Origin: Ornithodoros turicata
Lineage: Eukaryota; Arthropoda; Arachnida; Ixodida; Argasidae
Direction: 5' to 3'
DNA length: 64,000 nt
Assembly (NCBI RefSeq): GCF_037126465.1
Contig: NC_088204.1
Location: 20,404,804-20,468,803 of the forward strand
A program made the position numbers and the translations under genes. Below, one piece after another: positions 42,410 through 53,117 of this stretch; within the stretch, counting starts at the first letter, position 1, and each line of letters begins with the position of its first letter. The notes under the pieces are model-generated. The model was not told the DNA's origin and did no database searches. It worked only from the letters and a program-made list of their open reading frames with translations.

Positions 42410-43377
42410 CAGTGTTGCCAGATATGGGAAAAAGTCGCTAAATTTAGCGGATTTCGGGGTCTGTTTAGCGACAAAATTTTGTATTTGGGATTAGCGGATT
42501 TTTTGGTGACTTTCTGACATGTTCAGCGACTTTTTAGCGACACAGACATTCCTTCCTAAAGTCAGGAAGAATCGTGATTTTCCTGTGACATTTCAGTGGC
42601 CGACAAACTCAAGTTTGAGAGAGAAAAGAGAGAGAAAAGTGGCGCGATCTCATATTATATAATATGAAATCGCGCCACTTTTCGCTGGCCCTAACTCCTC
42701 AGGGCCAATCACCTGTAACGGAGATCTCTCAGCGTGTTCCCTGCAGCGTGCAGTGGTGCAGTTTCGTTGTTGTTCTTCGCAGCGGTCGTTTCTTTGAGCT
42801 GTTTCCAGTTTGCCCCATTTCTGACGCGCCACGTGGCCTAGACGCAAGCGCTTTCCAAAATACCTCTTAAGTAACATCAGAAATACCGCATGAGCTGAGT
42901 GATGCTGCCAGTATTCATGGGGTAGCTTCGTCCAGTCAAAGACTGACACAAGGGTGCTGTGCACCTATATTGCAAGCGTGAGATTTATGCGAGGTTGTAA
43001 GTCAAGCAGGTCGCAAAAACACGAGAAGGCATCGGAACTTTTTGTAAGCAATAAACAAACCATGTTCAGTGCCCCCGGTGACAAAACGAGAAAAGGTTCT
43101 GCAGAAGATGTTCAAGGTGCCGAATTTAATTTACTTTCTCTCATTCTTATCCAGTCATGCCCATTTCTTCATGTTCTCTCTTGGCCATCCACTGCGCTCA
43201 TTCGCTGAATCATCTTGGTAGGGCTGTCACCATATTGTTTCATAACATGCAACGAAGAAAAAGGGCACAATAGCGGCAGCGACTTTTTTAGCGACTTTCA
43301 GTTTCAATTTTAACGACTTTTAGCGACCTTTCGGGGCGCCACTAGCGACTTCCTGCGAACGAGATTTGGCAACACTG
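42410..43377. mobile_element. Non-autonomous hAT-type element, 8-bp target duplication
   Basis: Ends CAGTGTTGCCAGATATG and GATTTGGCAACACTG. GTTGGAAC stands directly outside both ends (42402-42409 and 43378-43385). Both subterminal regions carry clustered TTTAGCGAC-type motifs in several copies. No transposase frame. A perfect-looking palindrome around AATATTATATAATAT (42637-42682) lies inside. Confidence 0.85.
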
Positions 43378-43382
43378 GTTGG

Positions 43383-46300
43383 AACCACTGATCTCTATGT
43401 ATAAAGGCTGGATCGCGCATGGGAGAGGGGCTCGTGGGGGAGAGGCGTGCCTTCGGGCCGCCATGTTGGTGGGCCCTAAACTGCTGTGTGTGCCCATAGA
43501 AAACAATGGGAGGCACCAGAGATTGTGAGTATTTATTGCGCTGCAAGCATTGGTCGTTGTTTGTCATCACACAATTTTGTAAGGTGCCAGTATACTGATG
43601 TATCCTAACGTGTTTCACAGGTGTCCTGCCGTTCGATTCTTAATTACGTTATGTTTTGCATTCCGAAACTAGACCGTCACTGCAGTGCAGCGCTGGGGAT
43701 TGTACTACAGCACGTTTCCCAGCCAATATTTCAATAAGAAACGACTTGAGGTTATTAACAACGATGTATATAATATCCCGTACTGTGTTCTGGACAAAAA
43801 TTGTTCCATAAAGAACGGCCCGGGACAAGAGATACTCGCATGGCAGAAAGAGATCGCTCTGTAGAATCACAACCGTTGTTTTAGCCGTGTATGCGTTTAG
43901 TATGATTTATATCAAGCATCGCCTTAGAAAGAGTCTTTTAGTAAACGACAGCGGTGCTTTGCCTCGCAAATATGGACACACCGAAGCAGCCCAAATAATT
44001 ACTTCACGCAATTAGATCACACTCGTTAGGACAGTAAGTTAGGACAGTGTTAGGACAGTGATGTAAGCTTAATCAATTAAGTTACTTAGAAAGTGGTAAC
44101 ACTTCCTTGAGACACAGGACTCTTTTGAAGTACAGCCTTTCTATGTTTGTTTGCTTCTTCCTTTATTTGTTCTGATTATTTGCACGCGCGGTTGTGCCAA
44201 ACTGAATGTCCTTCTCCAGCACTCACATGCTTTTGTTGAATACAACTGCAGCGTGAGAAAAGCTGCTTGGGGACGGGGTCCTGCTATCCAGTGCTGACTT
44301 TGTCATGCTTATGTAGAGCATGTTCCAAAAAATGCAGCTCCACATATGGTCTTCAAATTGCAGCAGGACTATTTGGAGCTTGAAACAGTTGTGATTGTGT
44401 CATTTTGGCCCTCGTGTACCCAGTCTGTGAAACGCAAACAAAAAAGTCTAACACGATATGCTTTTGTAATGAAGATCACTGATGATGAGTAAAGAGAATA
44501 TACGAGTTCAAGTTTATTCAATATTTTATATCATTCATTATATTATTCAACATTTTATGTCAAGTTTATACAACATCAAGTTTATTCAAGTTCAAGATTT
44601 ATTTCTTGCACTTTTGCGTTTCAGGATACAATGAACGTGCAGGGAGGTCGCAAAAGACTACATTTATTGTTTTGTAACCTTGCTACAATGACAATATATA
44701 TTTTAGGAATGACAATGGTCAGGTACGCTCTCTAAGTTTGTAGCACTCAATTTTAGGTTGGAGTGAGCAATGAATAGCAACTTCCCTCCTGATATTTTCT
44801 CATATATGGTAAATTTAAAATTTAATGTGATCAAATATGTGATAAATGAATGTGATCAACAGTAGATGTAAACAACATGAGTAGCCAGAGAAGTGCATTC
44901 TCAATAAATAATTTTCTTATAGCGTATATGTGCATGCCTATTAACTGAAACAATTATCACAGTTCCCTGACAAGTTTTAATTTCTGAGAGTGTACTGTAG
45001 AAGCTGCTTAGATCTACAACAGTTCATACAAGGAATTATACAGGGTGTCCCAGAAAACGTGTCATTGAATTATAATAAAAAAACTACGCCACCTAGAATC
45101 ATGCGGTCAACGGCATTTGTTCTTACTAGATTTTTGCCAACTCCTGATGTGAATGTCATGTATCGTAAGTTTAATTATATAAATATTTGCGATCTGAACT
45201 CGGAAATTTGCCAAGTGAGGGTCACTTTTTTACCCCACCAATATGAAGAGCGTGCCGAATTCACTTAAGTTCATGATAATTGACAGTGATATTCATGAGC
45301 TATCCCATTGGAAAAAATAGCCGAACATCATGCTTTTCGTAGCACCGAACCATGACGCGCGACGACTTTTTGAGCGCGATCGCTCGCAGTCCGACGAAAA
45401 GACGTTCGAAACCCAGCCCACAGAGTGATAGTAGAAAAAGTGACAGTTCCTGAATTTGGGAGGGGGAAAGTGCGATCCCAGCGAAAGTCGGACGAGATAA
45501 GCCATACCTGTGTTATCTGTTTCTACATAGCAGGTGTGGGCTGGGTTTCCAACCTCCTTTCGTCAAACTGACAAGGATTGCGCTGAAAAATTTGTCACGC
45601 GCTACCTCCGTAGAGCATGATGTTCGGCTATTTTTTCTGATGGGATAGCCCCTGAATATCCTTGTCAATTATCATTAATTTGAGTAAATTAGACAGGCTC
45701 TTCACATTGGTGGGGTAAAAAAGTGGCCTTTACTTGGCAAATTTCCGACTTCAGTTCGCAAAAACTTACATAATTAAACTTACGTTACACGACATTCACA
45801 TCAAGGGGTGGCAAAAATCTAGTAAGAACAAATGCCGTTGACCGCATGATTCTAGGTGGCGTAGTTTTTTTATTATAATTCAATGACACGTTTTCTGGGA
45901 CACCCTGTATACTGTGAATGCCTTTAAAAATCCCATGTGACACATATGCCTTTACTTTCGGAGATGCTGTGGTAGTCAAAGTTTGTGGGCATTACGCTGG
46001 TTCTGCACCCATTTCTTGAGTATGCGAGGCAGCTGTGAAGTAACCTGCATTGATGATGATTATTCCAATTTTTATGGTGCATCGACAACAAAGGAAATAA
46101 TACATCAGAACATTGGTTTGGGTGCAACCAGTTAAAAATGAATATGTTGTTTAATAAATGCATTGGGCAAACGTTAAAACATCAGTTTAAAACATGGTTT
46201 ACAATCCCTGTATCTTCTAAAAATTAAAAAGATTAAAAACTATTCTAAAAAGAATATGGGGAACTCTTCTAAAAGAATTATAATATCTAATTATTATATT

Positions 46301-47232
46301 GCTGGGTGAAGGAGCCTAAAGTGTAAGGTGTGTTTGAGAGAGGCTAACCACAGTGCGTGCACTGAGGTTGTTCCTTCCTGAAAAGTAGAAACCAGTGGAT
46401 GAGGAACGTGACTACTTACCTGTACACCCAGCCGTATCACACTGCACAGATTATTCACTGGGTAGCCCTCGTGACGAAACCTGTATTGAGAGACCACTTT
46501 TGCCTTAAAAACTGCTTCAAATAGCACGACACGCTACAAATTATTACTATCGTAACAAGCTGACGATACAGCTCAGACACAAAGGCGTTATTCAAGTCGC
46601 GCCACACCACCGTTACGTAGGATTCTTTGTCACAAATCAAACCCAGGCACAAAACAATACCAATACATGAAAAAAGGTGACAATCGTGGTCTCATTACGA
46701 CGTAATACCGAACTTGTGCGTGAAGGTAATTCAAAGAAATGAATGTGGCACTTGCTTCCGCAGAGAACACCGTGTACCATGCTAGCAATGCATGCAAAAA
46801 AGCGCTCGAGTGCTCGCACATATATTGATGACAACACTACCGGTGTAGTGTAACGTGTTCTTTCAAGCATATTATGCACTCAAACTGTATTTGCCGCCGG
46901 GTAAAATGCAAGTGTGCTCGATTGAATGTCCGAAGAGCGATCAAGCAACCTGCATCCAATGCTCGTTTTGGGCAAAAAAACACTTCATAATGGTCAACTA
47001 AATATACAGAATGGACGCCTATTTATTCCTCGATAAAGAGTGACTCACCTGTATAAATTTAGGTCCTGTAACCTTGCCAGCACCTTTGGTACGACCGTAA
47101 TTGCAAAAGGTTGCCATGATCGCTGCGGCGACTGTTGTGGGTACAGTGAGATGGCGGCCGGTTTCTTCACGCTCGCGCTCCGTATCCGCAATCCAGCATC
47201 CAGCCTTTTACAATCGAGATCAGTGGTTGGAA
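43383..47232. repeat. Inverted repeat pair 3.8 kb apart
   Basis: GGAACCACTGATCTCTATG and AAAGGCTGGATCGC at left recur in reverse at 47190-47232 (ATCCAGCCTTTTACAATCGA, GATCAGTGGTTGG). GGCCGCCAT is shared further inside both arms. Could be termini of one large element; no transposase is recognised between them. 43630-45040 and 45908-47190 hold no other gene. Confidence 0.45.
45041..45907. mobile_element. Long foldback element with CAGGGTGTCCCAG ends, copy 1
   Basis: CAGGGTGTCCCAGAAAACGT at left is mirrored by ACGTTTTCTGGGACACCCTG at right, TA outside both ends. The arms pair for hundreds of bases (e.g. GGTGGCGTAGTTTTTTTATT region). Non-coding, 867 bp. Confidence 0.85.
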
Positions 47233-47371
47233 CCGACGGAGTCGCCGCGTCCGTTTCGGACGCCTCGTGTTGTGTAGCGGTTGGGTTGGACTATGAGTTC
47301 TGATTTTTCCTGTTTAAAAACGCAAGCTGTATCATGTGAGTGTCCTCGAACAGTCACAGCTGCCAGGGAAG

Positions 47372-47467
47372 ATGCCTGCGCAACATTTCTGCTCTGCTTC
47401 GTGGTGTAGAAACTATTCGAGCGTCCGAAAGCCTCGTACCCGATACCCCGTCAACGACTGCCGACTG
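47372..47467 (+). CDS. Isolated THAP-like first exon
   Basis: The ATG opens MPAQHFCSASWCRNYSSVRK and continues TRYPVNDCRL, then GTAAGT. The C-x(4)-C-R-N arrangement matches the first zinc ligands of THAP domains (compare MPSCSAWGCRN at 4174). Upstream is GC-rich with AAGATGGCGG-like promoter sequence. No following exon with W..W and LCSxHF was found before the retrotransposon at 48.4 kb, so the gene is either interrupted by it or the resemblance is fortuitous. Confidence 0.4.
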
Positions 47468-48452
47468 GTAAGTCATTTGTCATTGCTTGTTGCCTTACAA
47501 CACCGCATTCCCTTCGTGTATTGGGAATAAGTTGCTTAACAGTTACCGTAAATCGGGACCGGAATACGCTGTGACCGAGACAGACAGCGTTGCTTTGCAG
47601 ATACGACGGTAGACTTTCTTTTCGTGAAACAATATCATCTAAATGTTATACCCGCTCACGTCGTACTGTATAAAGGTATGACGCTGCTGTCAGTCTGATT
47701 CTCGGTGATTTCGCTCGACAAGTTTCGTCCGACGTTGACAGTAGCTGTTCTGTACGTAGCCCAGAAGCCAAGTTTGTCAGGCTATTTGGCCTGAATATAT
47801 CATTGTGAAGTAGCGCAATAAAAGGTATTTTTTGTACTAAAGTCGCTCACACTGGATGGGCTGCGAGCTTCTCACAACCCTACCACCGTTCTTATTTTTC
47901 GTGTTCAATAGCGCCTTTATTCTTTCTATTTACAATGCAACTTTCACATGCATAGCTGTATATCTGATACCAATTTTTTTCATCTTGCAGCCACTGAGCT
48001 CTAGTCCCCAGTAGCAGTCCTTGCCAGAGGCAGTCCTACATTATCAGTCTTCTTCAAGCAAATTCCGGAGAAATATTAATGTCATGTTGTTTTCGTTACC
48101 GCAGTCATGCTGTGTACGCCTTGCTTGCATAACCGTATGTCGCACAATAAAATACTTCATGTGACAAAAACAACCAAGGCTCCGTTGTATTCCTGTAACT
48201 CCCACTGCATTCCGAGAGACGCGAACCAAGAAAACAGTGAATGGAAGAAAAAAAGGAACAACAAAAGAAGACGGGAAGCAGAGCAGAGAGGAGGAAAGTA
48301 GTGAGAGAGAAACGGATGACACGTCATCTGCGTCATTCGCGATACAATCAAAAAAGAAAAAATAGGGTGGCTAGTCCTCAGTCATTGGTCCAGCTCCGGA
48401 GGTCACGTGAGTTTTCAGCTGCAATAGATTTCTACTACAGCTTGGCGCCCCT
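47468..48452. other. No gene recognised; flank of LTR element
   Basis: Short frames only. The true 5' edge of the gypsy-like element may lie here, because its 5' LTR is recognisable only from 48453. Confidence 0.35.
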
Positions 48453-48552
48453 GGCAACGCTTTGTGTGGCGGAAGCGTCCAACCCGACAACTTGTACCCT
48501 AGCTCGTTGTAACCAAGAACGTAAGTAAAAAGTGATCTAAACAATCACAACA
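48453..48552 (+). repeat. 5' LTR, right part
   Basis: GGCAACGCTTTGTGTGGCGG and the next 80 bp match 51964-52063 closely and end in AACA. Sequence left of 48453 does not match the 3' LTR. Confidence 0.7.
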
Positions 48553-48650
48553 GTTGGCGACGAGGATGCTCTCAAGGTGAGTGCGACAGCGTTCATTACT
48601 GTGGAAGAAGCTTGCAAGAAGTCGAAGCCGGACGCACTGCGTTTCGAAAC

Positions 48651-49412
48651 ATGGCGGCGTCGTTCTGTGAGTTCAACGAGCAACTAGAAAGCTGGACAAA
48701 CCACATAAAAAGGCTACGACAGCACTTCGTTTTCAATGGCGTAGAAGCAGAGAATCTGAAGGCTGCTGTACTGGCGTTGATGGGACCCGCAACGTACAGT
48801 TTGTTACAAAACCTCGTGGTGCCAGCGCAACGCGAAGATAAGATTTTCGGCGAGATAGTCCTAATTTTGGATACTCACATGAATCGTGCCCCCAACAAGT
48901 ACGCCGAACGAATCAAGTTTCGGGAGCGGCAGCAAACGAAGGGTGAGAATATCCAACAGTTCGCAGCGGAACTGAAGCGTCTGTCGGTCAACTGTTGCTT
49001 TTCTGGAGGCACACTGGATGAAAACCTTTATGAGCAGTTCCTCGTTGGCCTACGTGACGAAAAAATCAAGCAGAGACTACTATATTGTTCCGACAAGCTG
49101 GATTTCGGGAAAGCATTTCAAGAGGCGGTTGCAATGGAAATAACCACAGAGGCAGCTTCCAAGATGGACAACGGGAAAGACGTGCACGCCTTACGGCAGG
49201 ACGAATCTCGCAAACCGAAAACCGTCCAGAACAAAAGCGAAACACCTAAGCGAAAACCTTGCTACAGGTGCGGAAGCAACGAGCGCAATTCGCAAAAGTG
49301 CCCATACTTGTCAGCAATTTGCCACGGGTGCCAAAAGAAAGGACACATCTTGAAGGCGTGCCGGGCAAGACACAAGCGTGACAAGACAAAAATAAAAGCA
49401 AGGACAAGCTGA
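48651..49412 (+). CDS. gag of gypsy-like element
   Basis: 253 residues from ATG 48651. Capsid-type region (NEQLESWTNHIKRLRQHFVF, YAERIKFRERQQTKGENIQQ, LYEQFLVGLRDEKIKQRLL), then two knuckles: CYRCGSNERNSQKC, which lacks the His, and CHGCQKKGHILKAC, which is intact. The product would package element RNA. Confidence 0.8.
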   Translation: MAASFCEFNEQLESWTNHIKRLRQHFVFNGVEAENLKAAVLALMGPATYSLLQNLVVPAQREDKIFGEIVLILDTHMNRAPNKYAERIKFRERQQTKGENIQQFAAELKRLSVNCCFSGGTLDENLYEQFLVGLRDEKIKQRLLYCSDKLDFGKAFQEAVAMEITTEAASKMDNGKDVHALRQDESRKPKTVQNKSETPKRKPCYRCGSNERNSQKCPYLSAICHGCQKKGHILKACRARHKRDKTKIKARTS

Positions 49413-49426
49413 AGCCAGTTTTTGGG

Positions 49427-49999
49427 TTGGAAGCACTAAACCACTGCAGGCCACAGCGAGATGGTAATGCAATCAAAGTGGAAGTCTGCATAGAAGATGC
49501 TGGTTATGCACTGATGGAAGTGGATACAGGAGTCGCAGTTTCAAGTATGTCCATCAATAAATTCAAAAGAGTCCTGCCCAACATGCCCATACAAGAAACG
49601 TCAGTCATCCTCAAGACAGCAACTAAGGAGTTCGTAAAACCTGCTGGTGTGGTCTGGGTCTGGGTGCAGCTAAATGAACAACGAAAACAATTACCACTGC
49701 ACTTGATTGAAGATCTCCATGCCCAGAGACAAGTGGAACAACTGCTGCACAAACTACAGGAGTATGGACTCCATGTCAACCGACAAAAATGTGCATTTTT
49801 TCAGACCGAAGTGCAGTACTGCGGCTATAAGACAGACTCAGAGGACGTACACAAAGCACCAGAAAAAGTGCAAGCTGTTTTAAGCAAGCACCTTGTGCCT
49901 CAACCAAAGAACACAACCCAAGTGAGGGCATTCATGGCCCTGATTAACTCTTACGGACGCTTTGTACCGAACCTAGCAACGATCGCGTACCCTAAGTGA
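49427..49999 (+). pseudogene. Protease fused by deletion to RT end
   Basis: The aspartic protease motif LMEVDTGVAVSSMS is present. After LPLHLIEDLH the frame jumps to the RT thumb/connection region (RQVEQLLHKLQEYGLHVNRQ, then KCAFFQ and INSYGRFVPN). The RT catalytic YxDD region is absent, so an internal deletion of roughly 1 kb joined the two in frame near 49715. Confidence 0.8.
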
Positions 50000-50559
50000 C
50001 TTTAAGACTATTGAAGAAGCAACAGAAGTTTCACTGGGACAAAAACTACGAAGAAGCATTTCAAACTATCAAGGATGTCATGGCATCAGACAAAGTATTG
50101 GTGCCTTACAGTGACACCTTACCAGTACTTCTAGCAACGGACGCTTCACCATATGGGGTATCAGCGGTGCTCTCACACATATTTCCAAACGTAGAAGAGC
50201 GACCCATCGCCTTCGCGTCCCGAACATTGTCCAGCATCGAACAGAGGTACTCTCAGATAGATAAAGAGGCCTTAAGCATAATGTTTGGAGTAAAAAAGTT
50301 CTTCGAGTTCTTGTACGGAAGACGTTTCACACTGGTCACAGACCACAAGCCGTTAGTATCGATATTTGCTCCAGACAAGAGCATACCTGTACTCGCTGCG
50401 CCACGAATGCAACACTATGTTTTGTATTTGCAAGGGTGCCAATACGACATAAAGTACAGGAACACCAAGCTGCATGGGAATGCTGATGCACTCTCTAGAC
50501 TACCTTGCACCAGCGAAGAGTGTGCCCAACTCGACGAGGCTGAGCTGTTCCAGTCGTAA
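49996..50559 (+). pseudogene. RNase H region of pol
   Basis: Frame LLKKQQKFHWDKNYEEAFQT, then VLLATDASPYGVSAVLSH, RPIAFASRTLSSIEQRYSQI and TDHKPLVSIF, as in Ty3/gypsy RNase H. It ends with the linker LSRLPCTSEE and a stop at 50557-50559. It is in a different frame from the protease-RT piece, so a frameshift lies near 49990. Confidence 0.82.
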
Positions 50560-50577
50560 CAAGTTCAAAAGCTACCC

Positions 50578-51620
50578 GTGACCTACAAAGAAATCTCAGC
50601 AGCAACAAAGCAGGACCCTGAACTACAGGAACTGAGCCAGCAGCTACAAACAGGAACCTCCAAGAACTGGAAATGGGGTGGAAGCCCTGGGGAATTCACA
50701 ATACATGGGGACTGTATACTTCGGGGACATCGCATAGTCATTCCAAAGGCCTGTCGCCAAAGGGTTCTGCAAGAATTACACCAGGGACAGCTTGCAATTT
50801 CTCGTATGAAGGCACTGAGTAGGGCCCTGGTGTGGTGACCTGGAGTAGATGCAGATATAGAAGCCATGGTAAAGAACTGCACACAGTGCTTCCTGCACAA
50901 GAACATGCCAGTCGCGTGCCCTGTGCTTCAGTGGGAACAAGCTGAAAGGCCCTGGCAAAGAGTTCACGTAGATTATGCCGGACCCATAGATGGCGAGTGC
51001 CTCCTCTCCTCTGCATTGACGCATTTTCCAAGTGGTCCGAGGCTTCTGCACTTGTTCTACGGGCACAAGCAAGACCATCGAATTGCTTTCAGAGGCTTTC
51101 AGTCGATTTGGTTTTCCCGAAGCCCTGGTGAGCGATAACGGGCCACAGTTCAAATCGAAAGAATTTGAAGACTTCCTCGAAAGGAATGGCGTCAAGCACA
51201 AGGTCACGGCCCCATTTCACCCAGCCACAAATGGACAGGCTGAACGATACGTGCAAACGATAAAAAATGGTCTCCAAAAGATGGAAGGAACAGCAGGAAG
51301 CCTGAAGAGCAAGCTGCAAGAACTCCTTATGCACTACCGCAGGGCCCCAACAGCAACACCAGAGGAATCTCAGGCAACATTGTTTCTCGGTAGAGATATC
51401 CGAACTAGAGTGGACCTATTCAAGCCCACAATAGAAACACTGCAGGGAGCTTTGCACAGCATAAGTATAATAAGGGCCAAAGGGTACTCGTGGGTAACTA
51501 TGGAAAGGGGAAGAATTGGAGAGCAGGTGAGATTGTGAAGTCCTTGGGACCTCGATACCACGTAATAAGGGTGAAAAGTGCACTCTGGAAACGTCTTAAT
51601 CAGATTCACCCTCTAAGTGG
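50578..51620 (+). pseudogene. Integrase region of pol, broken
   Basis: Zinc-binding part ELHQGQLAISRMKALSRALVW is followed by TGA (50836-50838) where Trp is usual, then PGVDADIEAMVKNCTQCFLH. Core: WQRVHVDYAGPIDG (first Asp); a frameshift near 51010-51030 follows; LVSDNGPQFKSKEFEDFL (second Asp) and APFHPATNGQAERYVQ (Glu). The C-terminus continues through VDLFKPT to about 51620 with further disruption. Confidence 0.8.
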
Positions 51621-51865
51621 CAGGCTAAGCTAGACGATGAGGTAACTGACACAGCATCGTCAACCCTCCCGTGGTCCGACTGGAACATAGGGACTCGTGA
51701 CCTGACAACAGCCTCCAGTGACCTGGAGACAGGAACGACCGCTAGCCCCATCCAGAGCAGCTCACCATCGCAAGAATCCTCTCCTAGTAACACGGCTGCA
51801 CAAGAACACGGGACTGTAACCCGTAGTGGGAGGTCTGTGAGGCCACCTAACAAACTTACATATTA

Positions 51866-51878
51866 GAAGGGGAGGAAG
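51866..51878 (+). other. Polypurine tract
   Basis: AGAAGGGGAGGAAG immediately precedes the 3' LTR and fits the plus-strand primer of LTR elements. Confidence 0.75.
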
Positions 51879-52063
51879 TGTTATGTGTAAAGTCACTAGC
51901 GCCCCCATACCTCGTATGTATGGGTAATCTATCTCGAGCGCGTCTGGGGACTTTTGTACTGAAGGCAACGCTTTGTGTGGCGGATGCGTCCAACCCGACA
52001 ACTTGTACCCTAGCTCGCTGTAGCCAAGAACGTTAGTAAAAAGTGATCGAAACAATCCCAACA
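51879..52063 (+). repeat. 3' LTR
   Basis: Begins TGTTATGTG and ends CCCAACA. Its right 100 bp match 48453-48552, its left 93 bp match 41847-41939. At 185 bp it is short for a gypsy LTR, suggesting a deletion at the GGCAACGC junction. Confidence 0.8.
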
Positions 52064-52230
52064 GGCACAGTGTATTATAGGGGGGGGGGGGGGAGTAGCA
52101 CAAGCTCTTCGGCTGCACGTAGTGTATGTGTTTGTAAGCGCTCAACCGTCGCCATACCAGCACTGGACAACTGTTTCGGCCTTTTTGGGCCATCATCAGC
52201 AGTGCGCAGGGTGCCTGCTACATGCGATAT
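52064..52230 (-). mobile_element. Penelope-type terminal repeat remnant
   Basis: A short block between the LTR and the next foldback. The minus strand has the hammerhead motif followed by GGTATGGCGACGGTTGAGCG, a G/C homopolymer and no coding sequence. Hammerheads in such context are characteristic of Penelope-like element terminal repeats. Confidence 0.5.
52160..52205 (-). ncRNA. Hammerhead ribozyme (minimal type I)
   Basis: Minus strand: stem I GCACUG pairs with CAGUGC. The core is CUGAUGA, stem II GGCC-CAAAAA-GGCC, then GAAA, then a two-base stem III (AC/GU with loop AGUU), closing at the cleavage triplet GUC. All conserved core bases are present and stem I has six perfect pairs. Predicted cleavage is after the C at 52166. 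Short stem III is as described for retrotransposon hammerheads. Confidence 0.85.
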
Positions 52231-53117
52231 ACATATGGTGTCTCAGAAAACGTGTCAATGAATTATAATAAAAAGACTACACCACCTAGAATCATGCGGT
52301 CAACGGCATTTGTTCTTACTAGGTTTTTGCCACCTCCTGTTGTGATTATCATGCAACGTAAGTTTAATTGTGTAAATTTTTGTGAGATGAACTCTGAAAT
52401 TTGCCAAGTAGAGGTCACTTTTTTACACCACCAATGTGAAGAGCGTGCCGAATTTACTCAAATTCAATGTAATTGGCAAAGGTAAAGCAAATAAAGTAAT
52501 TGACAGGTATATTGAGGAGCTATCCTATCGGGAAATATAGCAACGCATCATGCTTTACTGAGCACCCGGAGCCTAGCGTGCGCCGAATTTTTCAGCGCAA
52601 TCGTTGTTAGTCCGACGAAAGGAGGTTGGAAACCCGGTCCACACCGATTTAGTAGAAAGTAACAACACAGGCATGACTTACCGCATCAGGCTTCCGCTGG
52701 GATCATGGCTTCCCCTTCCCAATTTCAGGAACTGTCACTTTTTCTACTATCACTCTCTGGTATGGGTTTCGAACCCCCTTTCGTCGGACTAAGAGCGACT
52801 GCGCTCAAAAAGTCATCGCGCGCTATGCTCGGGGTGCTCTGAAGAGGATGATGTTCGGCTATTTTTTGCGATGGGATAGCTCCTGAATATCACTGTCAAT
52901 TCGGTGCGCTCTTAACATTGTTGGGGTGGCATTTACTTGGCAAATTTCCGAGTTCAGTTCTCAAAAATTTACACAAATAAACTTACGTTACATGAAATTC
53001 ACATCAAGAGGTGGAAAAAACCTTGTAAGAACAAATGCCGCTGACTACATGGTTCTCGGTGGAGTACTTCTTTTTTTTATATATATAATTTAACGACACG
53101 CTTTCTGGGACACACTG
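52231..53117. mobile_element. Long foldback element, copy 2
   Basis: TCTCAGAAAACGTGTCAATG at left and CGACACGCTTTCTGGGACAC at right correspond to the ends of 45041-45907, and the interior (ATCATGCGGTCAACGGCATT, GAGCTATCC) also matches. More diverged than copy 1. Confidence 0.75.

Larger units (their letters stand above)
48453..52063 (+). mobile_element. Ty3/gypsy-like LTR retrotransposon, internally deleted
   Basis: gag, protease, RT C-terminus plus RNase H, and integrase appear in that order between LTR sequences. Most of RT is deleted, integrase has a stop and a frameshift, so the copy is dead. A tRNA-binding-like GTTGGCGACGAGGATGC follows the 5' LTR. Confidence 0.85.

Noticed and set aside
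48044..48528. Lys/Arg-rich frames upstream of gag
   Set aside because: Low-complexity purine-rich sequence; no conserved motif and no relation to gag frame.
49246..51853. Minus-strand frames up to 143 codons
   Set aside because: Antisense shadows of gypsy-like gag and pol.
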